A stretch of 64,000 bases of DNA, from positions 186,001 through 250,000 of the forward strand of contig JBEVVR010000031.1 in assembly GCA_040507035.1 (NCBI GenBank), read 5' to 3'. The notes under the pieces are model-generated. The model did not search any database, had not been told where the DNA came from, and was given only the letters and a program-made list of their open reading frames with translations. Source of the stretch: Thiodiazotropha sp040507035 (GTDB lineage Bacteria; Pseudomonadota; Gammaproteobacteria; Chromatiales; Chromatiaceae). Shown here piece by piece: positions 41,902 through 50,886 of this stretch (positions are counted from its first letter, which is position 1; every line of letters begins with the position of its first letter). Made by a program: the position numbers and the translations under genes.

Positions 41902-42768
41902 ATGATCAGTAGTATGACAGCCTTCGCGAGGGAGGAGTACCGGGGTGACTTGGGAATCCTCAGCTGGGAGATCCGTTCGGTCAACCATCGTTATCTCGAG
42001 GTTTTCTTACGCCTTCCCGAGGAGCTGCGGGTGCTCGAACCGGTGGTGCGGGAGCGCCTCAACGCCAGGCTCGGCCGGGGCAAACTCGATGTCGCGCTGA
42101 AATTCAGACCTGGTGGAGCTGCAGAAGCGGGTTTGAGTGTCAATCAACGTCTGTTGCAGCAGCTGCTCGAGGCGGAGCGGCAGGTGGCCGATGCCACGGA
42201 GCTGAGCGAGAGCCTGCGTACCGCGGATTTGCTGCGCTGGCCAGGTGTCCTGGAGGAGAACGAGCAGGATTTTACCCCGGTCAAACAGCAAGCCATGACA
42301 CTGCTGGAGACAGCCATCGACAGTCTGATCGATAATCGACTGCGAGAAGGCGAGCGCCTCGGTGAGATCATCCGTCAGCGCTGCTATGGATTGAAATCCC
42401 AGGTTGAACAGGTACGTGATCTGATGCCGGAAGTCCTGGATGGGGTCAGAAACCGGATCAGCGAACGCCTCGCTGAAGTTCTGGAAGAGGTTGACGAGAC
42501 CCGTTTGGAACAGGAGATGGTACTGCTGGCGCAGCGGCTCGATGTGGATGAGGAGATGGATCGCCTTGAATCCCACCTGGAGGAGGTGGAACGGGTGTTG
42601 GAAGTGGACGAGCCGATCGGGCGCAGGCTCGATTTCCTGATGCAGGAGCTCAATCGCGAGGCCAATACCCTCACTTCCAAGTCGACCAATGTTGACGTGA
42701 CCCGTGCCGCGGTGGAGATGAAGGTACTGATTGAGCAGATGCGCGAGCAGATTCAAAATATTGAGTGA
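41902..42768 (+). CDS. yicC: YicC family endoribonuclease
   Basis: Protein of 288 residues with the family N-terminus MISSMTAFAREEYRGDLG and SVNHRYLEVFLRLPEELRVLE. The C-terminal DUF1732 part has FLMQELNREANTLTSKSTNVDVTRAAVEMK, carrying the conserved acidic metal residues. YicC is an RNase involved in turnover of small RNA RyhB in E. coli. It is followed by gmk after 47 bases, the usual pairing. Confidence 0.95.
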   Translation: MISSMTAFAREEYRGDLGILSWEIRSVNHRYLEVFLRLPEELRVLEPVVRERLNARLGRGKLDVALKFRPGGAAEAGLSVNQRLLQQLLEAERQVADATELSESLRTADLLRWPGVLEENEQDFTPVKQQAMTLLETAIDSLIDNRLREGERLGEIIRQRCYGLKSQVEQVRDLMPEVLDGVRNRISERLAEVLEEVDETRLEQEMVLLAQRLDVDEEMDRLESHLEEVERVLEVDEPIGRRLDFLMQELNREANTLTSKSTNVDVTRAAVEMKVLIEQMREQIQNIE

Positions 42769-42815
42769 CATTCAACTTTAGCCACCCCGGCAATTGATCG
42801 ATTAGAAGGTTATTT

Positions 42816-43448
42816 ATGGGAACAGCTTCACTATCGCCCCAGGGCACCCTGTATATTGTCTCCGCTCCCTCCGGTGCAGGTAAGACCAGTCTGCTGAAGG
42901 CCTTATGCGAGAAGGACAATAGGCTACATATCTCAATCTCTCACACCACGCGCCCGATGCGTCCGGGTGAGGAGGAGGGGGTTCACTACCACTTTCTCGA
43001 TCAGGCCGGTTTTCTGGACAAGGTGAAGCAGGGTGATTTTCTCGAGCATGCGGAGGTCTTCGGCAACTACTACGGCACCGACGAGGCTTGTGTACGCAAG
43101 CAGCTCGAGGCCGGTAAGGATACCGTGCTGGAGATCGACTGGCAGGGGGCACAACAGGTGCGCCGGCGATTTCCCGATGCGGTCTCAATCTTTATCCTTC
43201 CCCCCAGTCCGGAAGTGCTCCGCGAGCGATTGAGCAGCCGAGGACAGGACAGTGAAGCGGTGATCCAGGGGCGCATGCGCAAGGCGGTGAGCGAAATGTC
43301 CCACTATGTGGAGTTCGACTATCTGATCTTCAATGACAGCTTTGAACAGGCCCTCAGTGAGCTCTGGTCGATCGTGACCGCTCAGCGGTTGCGACTCCCC
43401 AATCAAGCGTTGCAATACGCCGATGCCATTTCCCGGTTACTGGCTTAA
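42816..43448 (+). CDS. gmk: guanylate kinase
   Basis: Protein of 210 residues that phosphorylates GMP to GDP. P-loop SAPSGAGKTSL (about 16-26), GMP-binding TTRPMRPGEEEGVHYHF and the EIDWQGAQQVRRRFPDA segment are intact. AAGGTTATTT precedes the ATG. rpoZ, often next after gmk, is not present here; the next gene is miaB. Confidence 0.96.
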   Translation: MGTASLSPQGTLYIVSAPSGAGKTSLLKALCEKDNRLHISISHTTRPMRPGEEEGVHYHFLDQAGFLDKVKQGDFLEHAEVFGNYYGTDEACVRKQLEAGKDTVLEIDWQGAQQVRRRFPDAVSIFILPPSPEVLRERLSSRGQDSEAVIQGRMRKAVSEMSHYVEFDYLIFNDSFEQALSELWSIVTAQRLRLPNQALQYADAISRLLA

Positions 43449-43471
43449 CAGCGCGTACGGGCAACGGCCCC

Positions 43472-43534
43472 GCCATTTTATTTCCACACTTTAATCCGGT
43501 GTTGAGCTGGTGAGAGTCGAACCGGTAAAATGGC
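43472..43534. promoter_or_regulatory. nested inverted repeats between gmk and miaB
   Basis: Outer arms GCCATTTTA (43472-43480) and TAAAATGGC (43526-43534) enclose inner arms CCGGT (43496-43500) and ACCGG (43521-43525). As RNA this would give a stem with a large one-sided bulge, just before miaB. It might be a weak terminator or a leader structure; there is no T-tract. Confidence 0.35.
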
Positions 43535-43560
43535 CCTTTATCCCTGACTAGCAGATTGAG

Positions 43561-44916
43561 ATGGCCGCGAAACTCTATATCAAAACCTTTGGTTGCCAGA
43601 TGAACGAATACGATTCGTCCCGCATGGCGGATGGCTTGCGCGTGGCTGAGGGCCTGGAGTTGACCGCGGAGGCCAGGGAGGCCGACGTGCTGCTGTTGAA
43701 TACCTGCTCGATCCGCGAGAAGGCCCAGGAGAAGGTCTTCTCCCAACTCGGGCGCTGGCGTCCCTGGAAGGAGAAAAACCCCTCCCTGATCATCGGTGTG
43801 GGCGGCTGTGTGGCGAGCCAGGAGGGTGAAGCGATTCGCGCACGGGCGCCCTATGTGGATATAGTCTTCGGTCCCCAGACCCTGCATCGGCTGCCCGAGA
43901 TGATCCGTCAGGCGCGCCTTGAACAGGCGCCGGTGGTGGATGTGAGCTTTCCCGAGATCGAAAAGTTCGACCGCCTTCCGGAGCCCCGGGCTGACGGCCC
44001 CACCGCCTATGTCTCGGTGATGGAGGGGTGTTCGAAATACTGCACCTACTGTGTGGTGCCCTTTACCCGGGGCGAAGAGATCAGTCGGCCTTTCGATGAC
44101 GTCATCGCCGAGGTGGTCGGGCTGGCGGCCCAGGGGGTGCGGGAGATCAATCTGTTGGGACAGAATGTCAACGCCTATCGGGGCGAGATGGCCGACGGCG
44201 AGGAGGCCGACCTGGCCCTGCTGATCGAATATGTGGCGGCGGTGGAGGGTATAGAGCGCATCCGCTTCACCACCTCCCACCCGCTGGAGTTCTCCGACTC
44301 GTTGATCGAGGTCTATGGCCAGGTGCCGGAGCTGGTCAGTTTTCTTCACCTCCCGGTACAGTCGGGCTCCGACTCCATCCTGGCGCAGATGAAACGGGGC
44401 CACATGGCGATCGAGTACAAGGCGAAGATCCGCCGCCTGCGGCAGGTGCGGCCGAATATCACCATCTCTTCCGACTTCATCGTCGGATTCCCCGGTGAGA
44501 CAGAGGCCGATTTCGAGGCCACCATCAAGCTGATCGAGGAGGTGGGTTTCGACCACTCCTACAGCTTCATCTACAGCCGTCGTCCCGGCACCCCCGCCGC
44601 CGATCTGCCCGATGACGTGCCTCTCGAGGTCAAGCAGCGGCGGCTCGAGCGCCTGCAGCAGCTGATCAATACCCAGGCCCAGCGCATCAGCCGGCAGATG
44701 GTGGGAACCCTGCAGCGAATATTGGTTGAACGACCGGCGAAGAAGGACCCGGCACAGCTTGCCGGACGTACCGAGAACAACCGGGTGGTCAACTTCGATG
44801 GCCCGAGGGACCTGATCGGTCAATTTGTCGTTGTAAGGATCACCGAGGCGCTGCCGAACTCACTCCGCGGGGAGTGGATCGGGGCCGCCACGGACAGCAG
44901 GGCGGCAAACGCCTAG
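43561..44916 (+). CDS. miaB: tRNA-2-methylthio-N6-dimethylallyladenosine synthase MiaB
   Basis: Radical SAM methylthiotransferase of 451 residues acting at A37 of tRNAs that read codons starting with U. The N-terminal cluster uses C12, C49 and C83; the radical SAM CxxxCxxC is C157, C161 and C164; the C-terminal TRAM domain is present (VGTLQRILVERPAKKD onward). All key residues are intact and the length is normal. phoH begins nine bases downstream. Confidence 0.97.
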   Translation: MAAKLYIKTFGCQMNEYDSSRMADGLRVAEGLELTAEAREADVLLLNTCSIREKAQEKVFSQLGRWRPWKEKNPSLIIGVGGCVASQEGEAIRARAPYVDIVFGPQTLHRLPEMIRQARLEQAPVVDVSFPEIEKFDRLPEPRADGPTAYVSVMEGCSKYCTYCVVPFTRGEEISRPFDDVIAEVVGLAAQGVREINLLGQNVNAYRGEMADGEEADLALLIEYVAAVEGIERIRFTTSHPLEFSDSLIEVYGQVPELVSFLHLPVQSGSDSILAQMKRGHMAIEYKAKIRRLRQVRPNITISSDFIVGFPGETEADFEATIKLIEEVGFDHSYSFIYSRRPGTPAADLPDDVPLEVKQRRLERLQQLINTQAQRISRQMVGTLQRILVERPAKKDPAQLAGRTENNRVVNFDGPRDLIGQFVVVRITEALPNSLRGEWIGAATDSRAANA

Positions 44917-44925
44917 GATTGACGA

Positions 44926-45900
44926 TTGGCTGAACACCCCGAATCCCTCGATCTGCTTCTGGAACCCGCCGACAACGAAAGGCTGGCCAATCTCTGCGGC
45001 CAACTCGACGAACACCTGCGGCAACTCGAAGGGCGCCTGGGTATAGAGATCAACAACCGGGGAAATAGCTTTCGCCTGATCGGCGAGCGACCCTCGATCC
45101 AGGCCGGTGAGCGGGTGCTGCTCGATCTCTATCGCGCCACCAGCAGTGAAAACCTCGATCCGCAAAGGGTCCACCTCTATCTGCAGGAGGCGGGGGTGGA
45201 TGAGCTGCTGGAGCAGAAGAGCACCAACGACCTGCCGGATACGGTGATCAAGACCCGACGCGGGCTGGTGCGGCCCCGGGGGGTCAACCAGAAGGAGTAC
45301 CTGCACAAGGTGCTGACCCACGATATCAATTTCGGTGTCGGTCCGGCGGGTACCGGTAAGACCTACCTTGCCGTCGCCAGTGCGGTGGATGCCCTGGAGC
45401 GGGATCAGGTGCGGCGTATTCTGCTGGTACGCCCGGCGGTGGAGGCGGGGGAGCGCCTGGGTTTTCTCCCCGGCGACCTGGCGCAGAAGATCGATCCCTA
45501 TCTGAGACCCCTCTACGACGCCCTCTACGAGATGCTTGGTTTTGAAAAAGTGGCGAAGCTGGTGGAGCGTAACGTCATCGAGATCGCCCCTCTCGCCTAT
45601 ATGCGCGGCAGAACCCTGAACGAATCCTTCGTTATCCTCGATGAGGCGCAAAACACCACCCCGGAACAGATGAAGATGTTTCTTACCCGTATCGGTTTCG
45701 GTTCCACCGCGGTGATCACCGGTGATGTGACCCAGATAGATCTGCCCCGGGGACAACAGTCGGGCTTGCGCCAGGCCACCGAGGTATTGGCCCATGTGGA
45801 GGGTATAAGTTTTACCTTCTTCAACGCCAGGGATGTGGTGCGTCACCCGGTGGTGCAGCGGGTGGTGCGCGCCTACGACGATTTCGAGCGCAAGGATTGA
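44926..45900 (+). CDS. ybeZ: PhoH family protein (YbeZ)
   Basis: Cytosolic ATPase of 324 residues with Walker A GPAGTGKT (139-146), Walker B NESFVILDEAQNTTPEQMKMFLTRIG and the KH-like N-terminal region. It partners YbeY in RNA metabolism and ribosome quality control. The start appears to be TTG, preceded by GGATTGACGA, nine bases after miaB. It ends directly before ybeY. Confidence 0.95.
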   Translation: MAEHPESLDLLLEPADNERLANLCGQLDEHLRQLEGRLGIEINNRGNSFRLIGERPSIQAGERVLLDLYRATSSENLDPQRVHLYLQEAGVDELLEQKSTNDLPDTVIKTRRGLVRPRGVNQKEYLHKVLTHDINFGVGPAGTGKTYLAVASAVDALERDQVRRILLVRPAVEAGERLGFLPGDLAQKIDPYLRPLYDALYEMLGFEKVAKLVERNVIEIAPLAYMRGRTLNESFVILDEAQNTTPEQMKMFLTRIGFGSTAVITGDVTQIDLPRGQQSGLRQATEVLAHVEGISFTFFNARDVVRHPVVQRVVRAYDDFERKD

Positions 45901-45901
45901 A

Positions 45902-46369
45902 GTGGTGGAATCCCTGCTCCTTGAGGTGCAAAGGGTCACCCAGAGTTCCGTTGAGATGCCGACAGAGGCGGATTTCAGACGCTGGGTGGAAGCGGTATTG
46001 CCCGCAGACAACAACCCCGTGGAGCTGGTGATCCGCCTGGTGGACGAGGCGGAGAGCCGCCAGCTCAATCGTGACTACCGGAGTAAGGACGGGCCGACCA
46101 ATGTTCTCTCCTTTCCCTTTGAGGCGCCGGCACATGTGATGCTGCCGTTGCTGGGCGACCTGGTGATCTGTGTCGAGGTGGTGGCTCGGGAAGCGGCTGA
46201 GCAGGGCAAGGAGCCTATGGCCCACTGGGCACATATGGTAATTCACGGTGTGTTGCATCTGCTGGGATACGACCACCAGGAGAGCGCCGAAGCAGAGCGG
46301 ATGGAGGCACTCGAACGGGAGATCCTGAGTCGTCTAAACTTTTCCGATCCCTATATTGACGACCCGTGA
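45902..46369 (+). CDS. ybeY: endoribonuclease YbeY (16S rRNA maturation)
   Basis: Metalloprotein of 155 residues with zinc motif HGVLHLLGYDH (H115, H119, H125) and the conserved arginine/asparagine segments NRDYRSKDGPTNVLSFPFE. It processes the 16S rRNA 3' end and takes part in ribosome quality control. The start is one of two adjacent GTG codons, with AGGA five or eight bases upstream; I use the first. A longer frame into phoH exists but would encode a Trp/Cys-rich, unlikely N-terminus. Confidence 0.95.
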   Translation: MVESLLLEVQRVTQSSVEMPTEADFRRWVEAVLPADNNPVELVIRLVDEAESRQLNRDYRSKDGPTNVLSFPFEAPAHVMLPLLGDLVICVEVVAREAAEQGKEPMAHWAHMVIHGVLHLLGYDHQESAEAERMEALEREILSRLNFSDPYIDDP

Positions 46370-46437
46370 TGAAGAGCGAATCCTCCACTCATGCCAGCAA
46401 TTTCTCCTTAGAATAAAAAACATCAACGGATCTGATT

Positions 46438-47949
46438 TTGCAGTCAATCGCCAAGCAAAGCCTCACTCTCCTGTCGCGGTACCCAACCCTGACGGCGCTG
46501 GTAGCGGGTGGTGTCACCACCCTGGGTTTCGCGCCGTTCGGATTTTGGCCGGCGGCACTGGTGGGGCCTGCGCTACTGTTCCTGCTATGGCTGGAGCGAC
46601 CCCGGCTCGGTTTCAGAACAGGGCTTGTGTATGGCCTGGGTCTGATGGGCAGCGGTGTCTCCTGGCTGCATGTCAGTATTGCCCAGTTTGGTGATCTCGG
46701 CTGGCTCTTTCCCCTTGTGGTCACCGCCGGTTTCGTGTTGTTGATGGCGCTCTTCTACGCCGGCATGGGTTGGTTGGCAGGGTTATTCAGGAACACCAGG
46801 GCGCAGTTGCTGATTCTTGTCTTTCCCTCGCTTTGGGTCTTGTTTGAGTGGTGGCGAGGCTGGTTTTTGACCGGCTTTCCCTGGCTGCAGATAGGCTATT
46901 CGCAGATCGATTCCCCGCTGGCGGGCTATGCTCCCCTGCTGGGTGTCCTTGGCGTCAGCTGGGTGGCACTGGTTGCGGTGGGGTTGTTGCTCTCCCTGGG
47001 TGAGCCGCTGCGCAAACGAATCTGGTTTGCGGCTTTCGCAGCGGTCATCTGGGTGGCCGGCGGGTTATTGGCTGGGATCGAATGGAGTCAGCCGATTGGC
47101 AGCCCGATCCGGGTAGCCCTGATCCAGGGAAACATCCCGCAAGCGGAAAAATGGGCCCCTGAACAGCTACTCCCCAGCCTGGTGCTGTATGCCAACAAGA
47201 CCAAGGAGAATCTGGATCGCGATCTTATCGTCTGGCCGGAGACCGCTGTCTCAGCATTTCAGTTCCAGGTGGATGAGGCCTTTATCGAGCCACTGGAGAA
47301 CACGGTCAAGAATAACCATACTGATCTGGTATTCGGCGTGGTGCAGATGGATGAGGCGCGGGAACGCTACTTCAATGCCATGGTGGCCCTGGGCAACGAT
47401 CAACGGGACCACTACTACAAGCGCCATCTTGTGCCATTTACCGAATATCTGCCATTGAAGGGGATCCTCTGGCCGCTGGTCGATCTGTTCACCATTCCGA
47501 TGTCGGATTTCAGTACCAGGGAGACCAAACCGCTGATGCGGGTTGGAGACTACCTGGCGGGTCTCTCAATCTGTTATGAGGATGCCTTTGGCAACGAGGT
47601 GATCGAGGCGATTCCGCAAGCGGCCTACCTGATCAATGCCAGCAACGATGCCTGGTTCGGCAAGTCGCTGGCACCCCATCAGCACCTGCAGATCGCGAGG
47701 ATGCGGGCATTGGAGACAGGACGCTATCTGTTGCGCTCGACCAATACCGGGATTTCAGCCATTATCGGGCCGGACGGTGACCTTGTGGCGAAATCGCCGC
47801 TGCTCGAACTCGATGTATTGAAGGGGGAGATACTCCCCATGCAGGGGGTGACGCTCTATGCCAAGCTAGGAAATCTTGGCATTCTGTCGCTGTTGCTGAT
47901 CACCCTGATCATTGCCTTTCCCAGGCGTGGAGTCTGCTCAGAGGAGTAA
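46438..47949 (+). CDS. lnt: apolipoprotein N-acyltransferase
   Basis: Inner-membrane enzyme of 503 residues that adds the third acyl chain to lipoproteins. Six or more N-terminal membrane helices are followed by a periplasmic nitrilase domain with the catalytic triad E268 (WPETA), K328 (KRHLVPF) and C379 (SICYED). The start seems to be TTG with only a weak GGAT before it. In E. coli corC (ybeX) lies between ybeY and lnt; here that gene is absent and the gap is 68 bases. Confidence 0.95.
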   Translation: MQSIAKQSLTLLSRYPTLTALVAGGVTTLGFAPFGFWPAALVGPALLFLLWLERPRLGFRTGLVYGLGLMGSGVSWLHVSIAQFGDLGWLFPLVVTAGFVLLMALFYAGMGWLAGLFRNTRAQLLILVFPSLWVLFEWWRGWFLTGFPWLQIGYSQIDSPLAGYAPLLGVLGVSWVALVAVGLLLSLGEPLRKRIWFAAFAAVIWVAGGLLAGIEWSQPIGSPIRVALIQGNIPQAEKWAPEQLLPSLVLYANKTKENLDRDLIVWPETAVSAFQFQVDEAFIEPLENTVKNNHTDLVFGVVQMDEARERYFNAMVALGNDQRDHYYKRHLVPFTEYLPLKGILWPLVDLFTIPMSDFSTRETKPLMRVGDYLAGLSICYEDAFGNEVIEAIPQAAYLINASNDAWFGKSLAPHQHLQIARMRALETGRYLLRSTNTGISAIIGPDGDLVAKSPLLELDVLKGEILPMQGVTLYAKLGNLGILSLLLITLIIAFPRRGVCSEE

Positions 47950-48144
47950 CAGCAGATCCTGTTCATCGCGACGTTGTCGATGCTCTAACTCTTCGTAGCG
48001 TAACAACTCGCGCAGTTGATGAATCACCATCTCCTCAGTGCTCCATTCTAAGGAGGGCTTTGCCGCTGGGCTGCTGGATCTGTCGCAGCCCATCAGACAA
48101 ACCAGTAGAATGAGGGCAACAGAAGCTGTCTGCGTTATAGTCAT
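47938..48144 (-). CDS. small putative lipoprotein
   Basis: Protein of 68 residues: a signal segment ending in lipobox CLMGC (C20), then a short mature part with a charged helix (HQLRELLRYEELEHRQRRDEQ) and a run of five leucines at the end. AGG lies eight bases before the chosen ATG; an ATG four codons upstream is also possible. Its 3' end overlaps the convergent lnt by 12 bases. No family recognised. Its position next to lnt, which modifies lipoproteins, may be coincidence. Confidence 0.6.
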   Translation of the reverse strand: MTITQTASVALILLVCLMGCDRSSSPAAKPSLEWSTEEMVIHQLRELLRYEELEHRQRRDEQDLLLLL

Positions 48145-48251
48145 GAACCTGATCATAACCCATTGTGGTTTGTTACCTGGTGTACAGGAACAAGTATAGG
48201 TCCTCGCGCAAACCCAGGGATATTTTGGTTTATTTACATGGTTGAACAACG

Positions 48252-49022
48252 ATGAAGAAAACTGTCTTGATTACGGGTGCCTCCTCCGGTTTCGGCGAGG
48301 CCTGTGCACGTCGTTTTGCTGCGCAAGGCTGTGATCTGGTGCTATGCGCCAGACGCCTGCAGCGGCTCGAGGCGTTGGCCTCCTCACTTCCGGCTTCCTC
48401 TCGTCTCCATCTGCAACAACTGGATGTTACCGATCGAGAGGCGGTGGTGAGTTTCGTTGAACGACTCCCGAAGGGGTTCAGGGAGATCGATGTGCTGCTC
48501 AACAATGCCGGACTCGCCCTGGGTATGGAGCCCGCCCATGAAGCCAACCTCGATGATTGGGAGACCATGGTCGATACCAATATCAAGGGGTTGATTCGCA
48601 TGACCCGTCATATTCTGCCGGGGATGGTGGAGAGACGGCGCGGTCATATCGTCAACATCGGATCCACGGCGGCCAATTGGCCCTATCCGGGCAGCAATGC
48701 CTATGGTGGCAGCAAGGCCTTCGTGAAGCAGTTCTCCCGAGGCTTGCGTGCCGACCTGCTGGGCACACCGGTACGGGTTACCAATATCGAGCCCGGATTG
48801 GCGGAGACCGAATTTTCTCTGGTTCGCCTCAAAGGCGATGAGCAAAAGGCCGACAGTGTCTACACCAATACCCATCCCCTCGGTGCCGAGGATATCGCCG
48901 AAATTGTCTACTGGGTAACCTCGCTGCCGCCCCATGTAAATGTGAATATGCTGGAGGTGATGCCGGTATGCCAGGGCTGGGGGCCGATGGCGATCGATCG
49001 CAGCTTGGGTGATGAGGTTTGA
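48252..49022 (+). CDS. ydfG: SDR oxidoreductase, 3-hydroxy acid dehydrogenase YdfG-like
   Basis: NADP-dependent short-chain dehydrogenase of 256 residues. Cofactor motif TGASSGFG (8-15), NNAG, and the catalytic set N110, S138, Y151, K155. The substrate region NIEPGLAETEFSLVRLKGD and C-terminal EVMPVCQGWGPM match YdfG, which oxidises L-allo-threonine and reduces malonic semialdehyde. Its stop overlaps the start of the next membrane protein gene. Confidence 0.9.
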   Translation: MKKTVLITGASSGFGEACARRFAAQGCDLVLCARRLQRLEALASSLPASSRLHLQQLDVTDREAVVSFVERLPKGFREIDVLLNNAGLALGMEPAHEANLDDWETMVDTNIKGLIRMTRHILPGMVERRRGHIVNIGSTAANWPYPGSNAYGGSKAFVKQFSRGLRADLLGTPVRVTNIEPGLAETEFSLVRLKGDEQKADSVYTNTHPLGAEDIAEIVYWVTSLPPHVNVNMLEVMPVCQGWGPMAIDRSLGDEV

Positions 49023-49522
49023 AGGCGCTGTTGAACAGTGCCGTTGATCTCTGTCTGCTACGCAGTGCTCCCCAGGATCTGCCGGCCTCGATCCATCTGT
49101 TTTGGTTGCTCCTGATTCTGAATCTGCTGGTCGGCACCTTGATCGTGTTGGATGCCCAGTTTGGGCTGTTTCGCGCCCTGGTGGAGAATCTGTTTGCTTT
49201 GACACTGATGCTTGGTTTGCTGGCCGCGATACTTACCATCAGCGGCAGGCTGTCTCGCTTCAAGCAGACGGCAATCGCCATGTTGTTGAGCGGTTTGCTG
49301 CTGAGCCTGCTGGCACTGCCTCTGGTCGCCTGGCGTCACCGCAGTGAATCGGCGGAATCCGAACTGCTGTTGCTGGTGATCTTTATCTGGAGCATCCTGG
49401 TGCTGGGCCATATCATTCGTCATGCCTTTGAGATCAGCTTTAATCTGGCTATCGCCATTGGGCTGCTCTACAACATCCTGGCCTGGAGTATCATGAGTCA
49501 ACTCTTTCCGGTGGCCGCCTGA
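49019..49522 (+). CDS. conserved membrane protein of unknown function
   Basis: Protein of 167 residues with five predicted membrane helices (about 25-45, 55-75, 84-104, 118-138 and 143-163). The start is TTG, overlapping the ydfG stop as TTGA, and its stop overlaps the mpl ATG by one base, so it is firmly part of this operon. I do not recognise a family. A link to cell-wall recycling is suggested only by its place before mpl. Confidence 0.8.
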   Translation: MKALLNSAVDLCLLRSAPQDLPASIHLFWLLLILNLLVGTLIVLDAQFGLFRALVENLFALTLMLGLLAAILTISGRLSRFKQTAIAMLLSGLLLSLLALPLVAWRHRSESAESELLLLVIFIWSILVLGHIIRHAFEISFNLAIAIGLLYNILAWSIMSQLFPVAA

Positions 49523-50886
49523 TGCATATTCATATCCTTGGAATCTGTGGTACTTTCATGGGCGGTATCGCACTCCTGGCACGAGCTCTCGGCCACCGGG
49601 TCAGCGGTTCCGACGCCAATGTCTATCCGCCCATGAGTACCCAGCTAGAGCAGGCGGGGATAGAGCTTATGCAGGGATTCGAGGCCGATCATCTGCAACC
49701 CGCCCCCGACATGGTGGTGGTGGGGAATGCCATGTCCCGGGGCAATCCCGCGGTGGAGGCAATGCTGAATCGGGGACTGCCCTACACCTCGGGACCGCAG
49801 TGGTTGGCAGAACATGTCTTGCAGGGGCGTTGGGTGTTGGCGGTGGCAGGGACCCATGGTAAGACCAGCACCGCCAGCCTGCTGGCCTGGATCCTGGAAC
49901 AGGCGGACCTTAAGCCCGGCTTTCTCATCGGTGGAGTCCCGGAGAACTTCGGTGTTTCCGCGCGTTTGGGGGAGACACCCTTCTTTGTGGTCGAGGCGGA
50001 TGAGTATGATACCGCCTTTTTCGACAAGCGATCCAAGTTCGTCCACTATCGACCGCGTACCCTGGTGATGAACAATCTTGAATTCGACCATGCCGACATC
50101 TTCGAAGATCTGTCGATGATCCAGCGCCAGTTTCACCATTTGGTGAGAACGGTTCCTGGCGAAGGCTTGATCATCACGCCCTTGAATGACGGTAACCTGA
50201 GTGAAGTGCTGGATATGGGGGTCTGGACCCCCCTGGAGTTCTTCGATCCCGAGATCGAGGCGGGTTGGCATGCGCTGCAGGTCGCGCCCGACGGGCACAG
50301 CTTCGATGTCATCCTCGAGGGTGAGAATCAGGGGCGGGTCAATTGGGATCTGATCGGTAGACACAACCTGGCAAATGCCCTGGCGGCCATCGCCGCGGCA
50401 CGGCATGCCGGGGTGCCCCCCAGGCTGGCAATCGAGGCCCTGGGCGGTTTCAAGAATGTAAAACGGCGCATGGAGCTGCGCGGTGAGGTGGACGGGGTTC
50501 GGGTCTATGACGATTTCGCCCACCATCCGACAGCCATCGAGACCACCCTTGAGGGTTTGCGCAACCAGGTGGGTGAGGAACGCATCTTCGTCCTCCTGGA
50601 GCCCAGATCGAATACCATGAAGCGGGGTGTGCATGCGGACCGACTCGCGGCTGCAATGCAGTCCGCGGACCAGGTAATGATGTTTTTACCCGATGATTTG
50701 GGATGGAGTGCCGCTGAGGCCCTGGCTCCCTTGGGAGATCGTGTGGAACTCTTCATCGATACCCCATCGATGGTCACCCGGGTGATGGAGCTGGTGGCTC
50801 CCGGAGACCATCTGCTGGTGATGAGCAACGGCGGCTTTGAGGCGATACATCAGCGTCTCTTGGATGCCCTAGAAGCCAGGATATGA
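49522..50886 (+). CDS. mpl: UDP-MurNAc:L-Ala-gamma-D-Glu-meso-DAP ligase (murein tripeptide ligase)
   Basis: Mur-ligase family enzyme of 454 residues that re-attaches recycled murein tripeptide to UDP-MurNAc. N-terminal MHIHILGICGTFMGGIALLA, ATP site AGTHGKTSTASLLAW (GTHGKTS 110-116), EADEYDTAFFDKRSKFVHY and VKRRMELRG are characteristic. Full length. It overlaps ubiX by four bases. Confidence 0.96.
   Translation: MHIHILGICGTFMGGIALLARALGHRVSGSDANVYPPMSTQLEQAGIELMQGFEADHLQPAPDMVVVGNAMSRGNPAVEAMLNRGLPYTSGPQWLAEHVLQGRWVLAVAGTHGKTSTASLLAWILEQADLKPGFLIGGVPENFGVSARLGETPFFVVEADEYDTAFFDKRSKFVHYRPRTLVMNNLEFDHADIFEDLSMIQRQFHHLVRTVPGEGLIITPLNDGNLSEVLDMGVWTPLEFFDPEIEAGWHALQVAPDGHSFDVILEGENQGRVNWDLIGRHNLANALAAIAAARHAGVPPRLAIEALGGFKNVKRRMELRGEVDGVRVYDDFAHHPTAIETTLEGLRNQVGEERIFVLLEPRSNTMKRGVHADRLAAAMQSADQVMMFLPDDLGWSAAEALAPLGDRVELFIDTPSMVTRVMELVAPGDHLLVMSNGGFEAIHQRLLDALEARI

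Noticed and set aside
43354..46068. Very long antisense frames opposite miaB and phoH (about 400-490 codons)
   Set aside because: They are mirror images of well-conserved genes in a GC-rich genome with strong third-position bias, and they lack their own ribosome sites. The same applies to the long frames opposite the second receptor gene and hemL.
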